Assembly (NCBI GenBank): GCA_012797505.1
Contig: JAAZOZ010000119.1
Span: forward strand, 1 to 7,572
Direction of reading: 5' to 3'
Length of the DNA: 7,572 nt
From: Smithella sp.
GTDB lineage: Bacteria; Desulfobacterota; Syntrophia; Syntrophales; Smithellaceae
The notes below the pieces were generated by a model, which did not search any database, was not told the origin of the DNA, and saw only the letters and a list, made by a program, of their open reading frames with translations. Shown here piece after piece: positions 1 to 5,304 of the stretch. Every line of letters starts with the position of its first letter. Position 1 is the first letter of the stretch. The position numbers were made by a program, and so were the translations under genes.

Positions 1-14
1 AATTATTGGGGCAA

Positions 15-43
15 ATAAAACCGCCTATGGAAACACTTGTCAA
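15..43 (-). promoter_or_regulatory. Putative sigma70-type promoter reading left out of the window
   Basis: On the minus strand there is a perfect -35 hexamer TTGACA (38-43), a 17-base spacer and a TTTTAT -10 box (15-20, four of six consensus bases). It lies in AT-rich, gene-free DNA past the end of the CDF gene. If real, it starts a separate transcription unit whose gene lies beyond the left edge. A chance match in AT-rich DNA is possible, and no gene is visible downstream to support it. Confidence 0.4.
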
Positions 44-115
44 CGAGAGAGATTAATGAAATTTTATAGAGATATTATGTATGGAATATACATGGTAATA
101 AATTTTGTTTTTGAG

Positions 116-150
116 AAAAAGGAAACAAGAAATCGGAGGCGTCGCCCCGA
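116..150 (-). terminator. Possible intrinsic terminator of the mla-ddl-CDF operon
   Basis: Read on the minus strand, positions 150-133 can form a short GC-rich stem (TCGGGG pairing with CTCCGA, one G-T wobble, about six pairs). It is followed by a T-rich but interrupted tract at 132-116. It sits about 80 bases beyond the CDF stop codon, where an operon terminator would be expected. The broken T-run and short stem make it a weak candidate. Otherwise positions 1-230 hold no gene I can support. Confidence 0.3.
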
Positions 151-230
151 TAGGAATGCTTCAAGGTGTTTCGTATCTTATTGTTATCATAAATAAATAT
201 CTTAATGGTTGCTTTTTTTGCCCCTGGAAA

Positions 231-1142
231 TCACGGTTTTGCGCTACCGGTCATGCGGCTTGGAATCAGCATGATCTGCGCGTTGGGCATTTGCTTTTTC
301 AGCTCTGTCTCCAGCCGGTCCTTCAATCGGTAAACCGTTTCCACTTTCGCGTCGCCTGCAAACTCCAAAAAGATCTCGATGAAGGTATGGCTTCCCGAAC
401 GGCGCGTGCGGACGCCATGGATCTGGTCGTAGGCGTCAAAGTTGGCGATCAGTTCGCGCAGAATAATCAGCATGTTGTATTCATCGAGGCTGCGATCCAG
501 CAAATCGCTGATCGACCCGGAGAAAACATCGTAAATCGATTTGATGATGCTGATCATCAGAATCGTCGTCGCGCAGACATCCAGGTAGCGCGTCCAGGGA
601 GCGCCGGAAAAAGCGAGCGAAATGCCCACCGCCAGAATGATCAGCAGGTCTTCCAGCGCACCCATCCTCGCCATGCGCCACATGGAGCTGAAAATGGGCG
701 AGTGCTCCCTTTTGCTCAGCATGTAGTTGCGTATCCAGAGCCAGGTTGACGCGATAAAGGAGGCGAACGTCAGCAGCATGGCCACCAAACCGCCGTGCTG
801 TTCGGCAGGATGGAGAATCTTGGACACGGTTTCATAGCCGACAAACAGAGCGGCCAGCAGCATGGTGGTTCCGACCACAATGCTGGAGATGGTTTCCATG
901 CGACCCAGGCCGTAGGTGTTGAGCAGATCTGTCCCGCGCGACATTCGCCGGACGGTATAAAGCGAAAGGCCGGAAGCCAGAGCGCCCGTAAAGGCGATCA
1001 CGAAATTGGCAATAAAGACGATGGAATTGGACGTCAGGATGCCGATCATGGAAACGCCGACGGTGTAAATCTCCATCACCATCATCAGCATCAGCAGGCG
1101 GATTTTTGTCGAATTGGAAACCGCAGCCGAGAGTTCGCTCAT
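231..1142 (-). CDS. Cation diffusion facilitator-family membrane protein with degenerate metal sites
   Basis: This 303-residue protein resembles CDF/YiiP-like cation efflux proteins: an N-terminal block of about six membrane helices (roughly residues 13-210) and a cytoplasmic alpha/beta tail (about 211-297). Family landmarks are YGLGRMETISS (77-87, the family's YGxGRxE segment after helix 2), LLDRSLDE (214-221, before the tail) and IHGVRTRRSG (241-250, start of the tail domain). CDF proteins normally exchange Zn, Mn, Fe or Co ions for protons. Here helix 2 (about 40-62) contains no Asp, Glu or His, and helix 5 keeps Asp165 but has Gly161 where the HxxxD motif needs His. Most ligands of the other sites also look replaced, so classical metal export is doubtful. 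It is the last gene of the run, 77 bases after ddl. A purine-rich AAAGGAG lies 13 bases before the ATG, a rather long spacing. Family assignment is fairly sure; substrate and activity are unknown. Confidence 0.8.
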   Translation of the reverse strand: MSELSAAVSNSTKIRLLMLMMVMEIYTVGVSMIGILTSNSIVFIANFVIAFTGALASGLSLYTVRRMSRGTDLLNTYGLGRMETISSIVVGTTMLLAALFVGYETVSKILHPAEQHGGLVAMLLTFASFIASTWLWIRNYMLSKREHSPIFSSMWRMARMGALEDLLIILAVGISLAFSGAPWTRYLDVCATTILMISIIKSIYDVFSGSISDLLDRSLDEYNMLIILRELIANFDAYDQIHGVRTRRSGSHTFIEIFLEFAGDAKVETVYRLKDRLETELKKQMPNAQIMLIPSRMTGSAKP

Positions 1143-1219
1143 GCCTTTAGACTTTCTCCTTTACCTTTATGAAATTCCCTTCAAAACGTCTCGATCGAAT
1201 CCTGCGCCCTGCCAGGGTT

Positions 1220-2353
1220 TCAACCGGTTATCACAGCCGATTTTTCCCGGTGGCGCGCCAGCGCAAGCTCCACCAGACGATCCAAGAGAGCGCTGTAGGA
1301 AAGGCCGGTGGCCTCCCAGAGCTTGGGATACATGCTGATGCCGGTAAATCCGGGCAGCGTGTTGATTTCGTTGAGATAAAACGCGCCGGTCTTTTTATCC
1401 AGGAAGAAATCCACGCGCGCCATGGAATTGCAGTTCAGCGCGCGGAAGCCGAGGACTGCGCATTTGCGGATGGCGGCCGCGAGGCGCGCCGGGATTTTCG
1501 CCGGAATGTTCATCTTCGCGCCCTCGGGGTCCAGATATTTGGCCTCGTAGGAATAATACTCATGCGTGGGCAGAATTTCACCCAGCACCGACGCCCGCGG
1601 GTCTTCATTGCCCAAAACGGCGCATTCGATCTCCCGGCAGTCGATGCCTTTCTCGATCATGATCCGCGTGTCGAACCCAAAGGCATAATCCACGGCGGGG
1701 GCAAGGTCTTTTTTGACTTTCACCTTTTTGATTCCGACGGAAGAGCCGGTGCGCAGCGGTTTGACAAAGACGGGCATTTCAAGGCGCTTCAGCGCCCCGC
1801 GCAGAATTTTTTGCGGCCGGGCCAGCCAGTCCGAACGGCTTACCGTGATCCAGGGCACGACGGGAACCCCCTCCTGCGCGAGCAGACGCTTGGCGACGTC
1901 CTTGTCCATGCCGATGGCGGAACCGGCGACATCCACCCCCACATAGGGAACCCGGGCCAGCTCCAGGAGCCCCTGCATGGTTCCATCTTCTCCGTACGTG
2001 CCGTGGAGGACGGGAAAGACCAGATCCACGACAACCTTCTTTCCGCGGGAATCCATATCGTACAGGTGCAGCCGGTTTCGGTCTTCAAAATGATTGACCA
2101 GCCAGGCGCCCTTTTTTTTCAAAGAAAGAATTCTGCCGAAGTCTTTGTCGGCGATGATTTCCGGCCGGTCCTGAACATACCAGCGTCCGTCGCGGTCAAT
2201 GCCGATCGCAACCACATCGTATTTGGTCTTGTCCAGCGCCGCAACAACGGAAGCCGCCGAACAAAGCGATACGTCATGCTCGCCCGATCGTCCGCCGTAC
2301 AAAACGCCGATGGTCAATTTGGACCGCCGTTGATTCTTTCCAGCAGGCTTCAT
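1220..2353 (-). CDS. ddl: D-alanine--D-alanine ligase
   Basis: This 377-residue cytoplasmic enzyme joins two D-alanines using ATP, supplying the dipeptide that ends the peptidoglycan stem peptide. The ATP-grasp layout is complete: GGRSGEHDVS (20-29, substrate-binding Glu in the N-terminal domain), HGTYGEDGTMQG (117-128), FVKPLRTGSSVGI (196-208, nucleotide-binding lysine and loop), MARVDFF (311-317) and NEINTLPGFT (328-337, Mg-binding Glu/Asn and the substrate-carboxylate loop). The omega-loop reads YYSYEAKY (266-273); Tyr there, rather than the VanA/VanB pattern, predicts D-Ala-D-Ala and not D-Ala-D-lactate. The C-terminal NEINTLPGFTxISMYPKLW block resembles DdlA-type enzymes. The ATG at 2353 is chosen because AGAGGG precedes it at good spacing; an open frame runs upstream to 2488 but overlaps the barrel gene and has no family similarity. 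It follows the barrel stop by 10 bases, so it is probably cotranscribed. Confidence 0.95.
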   Translation of the reverse strand: MKPAGKNQRRSKLTIGVLYGGRSGEHDVSLCSAASVVAALDKTKYDVVAIGIDRDGRWYVQDRPEIIADKDFGRILSLKKKGAWLVNHFEDRNRLHLYDMDSRGKKVVVDLVFPVLHGTYGEDGTMQGLLELARVPYVGVDVAGSAIGMDKDVAKRLLAQEGVPVVPWITVSRSDWLARPQKILRGALKRLEMPVFVKPLRTGSSVGIKKVKVKKDLAPAVDYAFGFDTRIMIEKGIDCREIECAVLGNEDPRASVLGEILPTHEYYSYEAKYLDPEGAKMNIPAKIPARLAAAIRKCAVLGFRALNCNSMARVDFFLDKKTGAFYLNEINTLPGFTGISMYPKLWEATGLSYSALLDRLVELALARHREKSAVITG

Positions 2354-2363
2354 GTGTTTCCCT

Positions 2364-3146
2364 CTAATACGTGTAGGTAACGGCGGACCCGGCGGAGAAC
2401 CGGTCCGTGTACTGGCCCTCGATCTGGAGGCCAAATCCCCTGCCCAGCCCGACGGCAACGCCGAAAAACCCGCCGACCGCGGATGCATTCTTCAAAGACG
2501 TCTTTTCGGCGCCGGACTGGATTCCCGGAACGGAGCCGGATAAATAAGCGTCCGCTTCCGTATAATATACAAAAGGCCCGGCATACAATTGAATTCCATA
2601 AGGGACTGACGCCTGAACGCCGATGCCGAAATTGACGTCCCAGAGATACTTCACCTTCATATCGGCCGCAAAAGGGGCCCCGCCGCTGGTTCCGCCAGTT
2701 TCATCGGTGAAATTGCTGAAGTTGCAGCTTCCCTGCACAAAGGCGCCGACGCCGAAGACGGAATTGACCGGATAATACGCTTTGGCGCCCAGTGTCCCGA
2801 AAAATTTCCAGTTTTCTTCAAAAGAGTCCCGGGAGACCGCGGTCAGGGCCGAAGAAGAACGAAACGCGTCCGCTATCTGCAAATCGGAAACGCCGACGCG
2901 CCCGTAAATCTCCCAGCGGCCGGAGGCGCCGTACGCCGCCTGGGAATAGATCTGGCGCTGACGAACCACATGGCGGTCCGTGTCTCCCTTCAATGTATCT
3001 TCGGCATACCGGTAGCCGATAGCAGTGTTGGCGCCGCCGGTTTTTTTGGACATCGTCTGCGGCGGCCCGAACATCCCGCCCGCGAGCGCAGAAGAGCAAA
3101 AGGGAAGCCAGATCAGGGCTATCGTGAAGAGAAAAATTTTTTTCGT
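2364..3146 (-). CDS. Secreted outer-membrane beta-barrel protein, apparent ACG start
   Basis: The likely product is 260 residues. Beginning at the ACG codon (3146-3144), the first 22 residues form a typical Sec signal peptide: MKK, then a hydrophobic stretch, then SSALA with cleavage likely before GG. The mature part alternates polar and aromatic or hydrophobic residues, is rich in Gly, Tyr and Phe, and ends in VTYTY; a terminal aromatic residue is typical of BAM-assembled barrels. Its size (about 238 mature residues) suits a small barrel of perhaps 8-10 strands. I do not recognise a specific family. The first ATG in frame (3074) would remove the signal peptide and lacks a suitable ribosome-binding site, whereas AAAGGAG sits 7 bases before the ACG. 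An in-frame CTG at 3173 is another possible start but has no visible ribosome-binding site. It lies between mlaA (23 bases upstream) and ddl (10 bases downstream). A role as MlaA's partner barrel is conceivable but unproven. Confidence 0.8.
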   Translation of the reverse strand, partial: TKKIFLFTIALIWLPFCSSALAGGMFGPPQTMSKKTGGANTAIGYRYAEDTLKGDTDRHVVRQRQIYSQAAYGASGRWEIYGRVGVSDLQIADAFRSSSALTAVSRDSFEENWKFFGTLGAKAYYPVNSVFGVGAFVQGSCNFSNFTDETGGTSGGAPFAADMKVKYLWDVNFGIGVQASVPYGIQLYAGPFVYYTEADAYLSGSVPGIQSGAEKTSLKNASAVGGFFGVAVGLGRGFGLQIEGQYTDRFSAGSAVTYTY

Positions 3147-3153
3147 AGGGTTT

Positions 3154-3160
3154 CTCCTTT
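3154..3160 (-). promoter_or_regulatory. Strong ribosome-binding site that decides the barrel gene's start
   Basis: The minus strand reads AAAGGAG here, close to the ideal Shine-Dalgarno sequence, followed by a 7-base spacer (3153-3147) and then ACG AAA AAA. No ATG, GTG or TTG lies at an acceptable distance in the frame of the barrel protein. The site therefore points to the ACG at 3146-3144 as initiator, or to an ATG changed by mutation or sequencing error. Confidence 0.7.
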
Positions 3161-3169
3161 TATGCGGTC

Positions 3170-4189
3170 TCAGTTGGCCGGCGGCGGATCCGCCGCTTCC
3201 GGCGCAGCGTTTTTCCGGTTCCGGAAAAAGAGCGATTTTGCCCTGCGCGCCTGGACTTCCTTCATGCGATACTGGATGTAACCGTTGCGAATGGCGATGT
3301 AAGGATCGATGGCCGCCTCGATCACCGCTTCGTAATCCCCGAGGCTCAGGGAGGCGTTGTTGATCATCTTGAGGGGCCGTTTGCCCAGGCTGGTGTACCA
3401 GGGGGTGAAATAGGAAAGCGGATCCAGGACATACTCGCCCGCAATGTCAACACTGTCGCGCGGACTCGACGGGCCTAGGAAGGGCCAGACAATGTAGAAG
3501 CCGTGGCCCACGCCGTACATTCCCAGCGTCTGCCCGAAATCAGTGTTCTGTTTGGGCAGTTCGATGCCCTGATTGGAGGACGGATCCAGGAGCCCTCCCA
3601 CTCCCCACACCGTGTTGATCGCAAAACGGCCCGCTTCCGAGCCGGCGCCGGTCAGATCGGCCTGCAGCACACAATTGACGAAGCGGATGGGAAACAGCAG
3701 GTGGTAATAAAAATTTTTGACGCTGATCCGCGCCGGTTCCGGCACCGCCTCTTTGTACCCCTCGGCAACCGGCTTCAGCAGCCAGAAATACAGGCGGTCA
3801 TTGAACCGGTGCATAAGCCGGTTGAAAGGTTCGATGGGATCGGCGATGGTGACGCGTTCATCCGCGAAAGGCTCGTCGTCGTAGTCCTGGCCTTCATCTT
3901 TGTATTCGTCCTGAAAGGCATCCTGCGACCGACCCGACGGCTTCATGTCCTTGCGGGCAGGCACATCCTCCCCGGCCGACGGAGACTCCGCGTGAACGGG
4001 ATCCTGGCTTTTCCCATCGCCCATCGCCCATAGCCTATCGCCTCTTCCCCATTGCCCATCGCCTGTCACCTGCCCATCGCCCATCTCCGGCGTCTGGGCG
4101 CAGGCGGCATCCGGGGCCGGGCAGCCAGGGAAGCCGACGGCCGCGAAAAAGAAAATGACCAGGACAAGAATGAACAGGTTGACTTTCAT
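3170..4189 (-). CDS. mlaA: MlaA (VacJ) outer-membrane phospholipid-removal protein
   Basis: MlaA forms a ring-like channel in the outer membrane that withdraws phospholipids from the outer leaflet and passes them to MlaC. The conserved domain covers about residues 115-320: DPIEPFNRLMHRFND (117-131), RFAINTVWGVGGLLD (188-202) and DFGQTLGMYGVGHG (217-230) followed by PFLGPSSPRD (236-245) are family hallmarks. Residues 1-20 form a hydrophobic signal sequence. The lipobox is poor (FPGC, Cys23), so lipidation is uncertain; Cys30 is an even weaker candidate. Between signal and domain lies an unusual linker of roughly 90 residues, much longer than in E. coli MlaA. Residues 35-59 of it come from a 7-base tandem repeat (Gly/Asp/Met/Gln-rich), and residues 90-112 are acidic. 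The ATG lies 10 bases after the mlaC stop with no clear ribosome-binding site, which suggests translational coupling. At 339 residues it is longer than typical MlaA (about 250), owing to linker and tail. Confidence 0.93.
   Translation of the reverse strand: MKVNLFILVLVIFFFAAVGFPGCPAPDAACAQTPEMGDGQVTGDGQWGRGDRLWAMGDGKSQDPVHAESPSAGEDVPARKDMKPSGRSQDAFQDEYKDEGQDYDDEPFADERVTIADPIEPFNRLMHRFNDRLYFWLLKPVAEGYKEAVPEPARISVKNFYYHLLFPIRFVNCVLQADLTGAGSEAGRFAINTVWGVGGLLDPSSNQGIELPKQNTDFGQTLGMYGVGHGFYIVWPFLGPSSPRDSVDIAGEYVLDPLSYFTPWYTSLGKRPLKMINNASLSLGDYEAVIEAAIDPYIAIRNGYIQYRMKEVQARRAKSLFFRNRKNAAPEAADPPPAN
3181..3196 (-). repeat. Perfect 16-base GC palindrome at the end of mlaA
   Basis: GCGGCGGATCCGCCGC equals its own reverse complement. 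As RNA it can form a 6-bp all-GC stem with a GATC loop. It lies inside the last codons of mlaA, about 20 bases upstream of the barrel gene's ribosome-binding site. It could stabilise or tune the mlaA/barrel mRNA junction. Codon bias in a Pro/Ala-rich tail could also create it, and no T-run follows, so it is not a terminator. Confidence 0.5.
4013..4086 (-). repeat. Degenerate tandem heptanucleotide array inside mlaA
   Basis: On the plus strand the 74 bases tile exactly into ten 7-base units of consensus CCCATCG (CGATGGG on the coding strand) plus one 4-base unit (4069-4072). Four units are exact CCCATCG (4013-4019, 4020-4026, 4055-4061, 4073-4079); the others differ at one or more bases (for example CCCATAG, CCTATCG, CCCATTG). 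The array is translated as part of the MlaA linker. It is not a CRISPR array, because there are no spacers. Confidence 0.85.
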
Positions 4190-4199
4190 GGGCCGAATG

Positions 4200-4808
4200 T
4201 TAATGGGTTTTCACCTTTTTGCGCAAGGTTTCGAGGAGTTGCTCCGGCGTGCCGCCGGCCAGAATTTCATTGAACTGGGTGCGGTAGTTCTGCACCAGGC
4301 TCACATTTTCCACGACTACATCGTAAACTTTCCACTTGCCGTTTTTTAAAATCATCCGGTAATAGATGGGAACTTCCTTGGAGGAGGCGATGACCTTGGA
4401 CTGAATTTCCGCCTTGTCTTCCCCGATCATCGTTTCCTTGTAGAAAACGATTTTCTCGTTGGAATATTCGAGGATTCTATCCAGATAGGTCTTCTCCAGC
4501 ACCTGTTCAAAAAGATCGACAAATTCTCTGCGCTGCTCCGGGGTAAACTTGTTCCAGTTGCGGGTGAGCGTGCGCCGGGAAAATTCCATCTCGTCAAACA
4601 TGTCTTTATAGATGACACGGAGTTTTTCCGTCTTGGCCGGCTTGGCCGTAGGGCCTTTCAGTTTTGGATCACGCAGCACATCCAAAACACGGTTGACCGT
4701 GTTTTCCACGGCGCTCAGCGGCGCTCCGGCATACGCCGGAATGGACAAAAGAAGCATCAGGAACAGACTGCACCCTATCAACCTTTTTTTCAGGATTCGG
4801 TTTTGCAT
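4200..4808 (-). CDS. mlaC: MlaC periplasmic phospholipid-binding carrier
   Basis: MlaC (Ttg2D/Tol-Tol-Ttg2 family) carries phospholipid across the periplasm between the MlaA complex and MlaEFD. The 202-residue protein has a Sec signal peptide (basic residues 4-9, hydrophobic 11-23, cleavage likely after AYA at 25-27), agreeing with periplasmic location. Family features follow: an N-terminal helical part with VLDVLRD, FDEMEFSRRTL and WNKFTPEQRREFVDLF (about 41-100), then the strands YYRMILKNGKWKVYDVVVENVSLVQNYR, where the GxWKVYDVxVEgVSLVxNYR signature is typical (about 149-176). The final segment (FNEILAGGTPEQLLETLRKK) also matches the family. Length is close to E. coli MlaC (about 210). The ATG directly abuts the mlaD stop codon (TAG then ATG), with an A/G-rich ribosome-binding region inside the end of mlaD, so the two are probably translationally coupled. 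Confidence 0.95.
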   Translation of the reverse strand: MQNRILKKRLIGCSLFLMLLLSIPAYAGAPLSAVENTVNRVLDVLRDPKLKGPTAKPAKTEKLRVIYKDMFDEMEFSRRTLTRNWNKFTPEQRREFVDLFEQVLEKTYLDRILEYSNEKIVFYKETMIGEDKAEIQSKVIASSKEVPIYYRMILKNGKWKVYDVVVENVSLVQNYRTQFNEILAGGTPEQLLETLRKKVKTH

Positions 4809-5300
4809 CTATTTCTTTTCCTTTTCTTTATTTTGATCTTTGCTCTGGTCCTTTTTTACTTCGCCAAAGGCGTATTTGCTGATCAGCGATTCAATGTCCA
4901 AAGCGGCCTGCGTGTCCGTGATGACCCCGTTGGGCCCGAGCAGGTCCCCGCCGCCGCCCGGATCGATGCTCAGATACTTGTCGCCGATGAGGCCTTCCGT
5001 CTTGATGGAAGCAATGGCGTCATCGTAGATTTTGATGTCTTTTTTGATCCGCATTTCTACGACGGCCTTGAGGTCTTCCTGATCCATCGAAATGCGCTCC
5101 ACGCGCCCGACTTCAATGCCCAGGATGTTGACCGGATTGCCCGCCTTCAGACCGGTGACGGTTGTGAATTTGGCGATGAGCGGATATGTATCTCCGCTGA
5201 ACCAGTTCAGTTTCCCGAGTTTGACGGTCATGTATCCCACGCAGATCAGTCCGCAAACAACAAAGATACCGACCATGGTTTCCATCTTGTACTTTTTCAT
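4809..5300 (-). CDS. mlaD: MlaD, MCE-domain subunit of the phospholipid ABC transporter
   Basis: MlaD is anchored in the inner membrane and forms a hexameric periplasmic ring through which lipid passes between MlaFE and MlaC. The 163-residue product has one N-terminal membrane helix (about 10-27), an MCE domain (about 38-116) with TGLKAGNPVNILGIEVGRV (49-67) and KTEGLIGDKYLSIDPG (100-115), and a C-terminal helix (ALDIESLISKYAFG, 133-146) of the kind that lines the ring pore. The last 15 residues form a very polar Lys/Asp/Glu/Gln tail. I start at the ATG at 5300 (MKKYKMETMVG), which is preceded by a G-rich GGGGGA and is typical for the family. The open frame to 5366 would add 22 polar residues overlapping mlaF. 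It begins 4 bases after the mlaF stop and ends directly at mlaC. Confidence 0.95.
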   Translation of the reverse strand: MKKYKMETMVGIFVVCGLICVGYMTVKLGKLNWFSGDTYPLIAKFTTVTGLKAGNPVNILGIEVGRVERISMDQEDLKAVVEMRIKKDIKIYDDAIASIKTEGLIGDKYLSIDPGGGGDLLGPNGVITDTQAALDIESLISKYAFGEVKKDQSKDQNKEKEKK

Positions 5301-5304
5301 CGGT

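Noticed and set aside
77..93. ATGTAT-5-ATACAT dyad as an operator
   Set aside because: Six-base dyads arise readily by chance in AT-rich DNA, and no regulator or overlapping promoter is evident.
2..196. Plus-strand frame open from the left edge for 64 codons (possible 3' end of a convergent gene)
   Set aside because: The composition changes along it, the end is an Arg-rich run read from the hairpin region, and no family is recognisable; it cannot be supported without sequence to the left.
105..749. Plus-strand open frame opposite the CDF gene
   Set aside because: The protein is low in recognisable structure and antisense to a clear membrane protein; no ribosome-binding site supports it.
1207..1217. 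CCCT-GCC-AGGG hairpin in the ddl-CDF gap as a terminator
   Set aside because: The stem is only 4 bp with no T-run on the minus strand, and no promoter follows for the CDF gene.
1169..2380. Long plus-strand open frame of 403 codons opposite ddl
   Set aside because: It is antisense to a motif-complete ddl, rich in His, Arg, Gln and Gly with no recognisable domain; GC-rich genes commonly cast such shadows.
2354..2488. N-terminal extension of ddl to an ATG at 2488
   Set aside because: It overlaps the end of the barrel gene in another frame, is Pro/Arg/Ser-rich without Ddl similarity, and the ATG at 2353 has a good ribosome-binding site.
4013..4086. CRISPR-like array
   Set aside because: The units are 7 bases and directly adjacent, with no unique spacers, so this is a simple tandem repeat.
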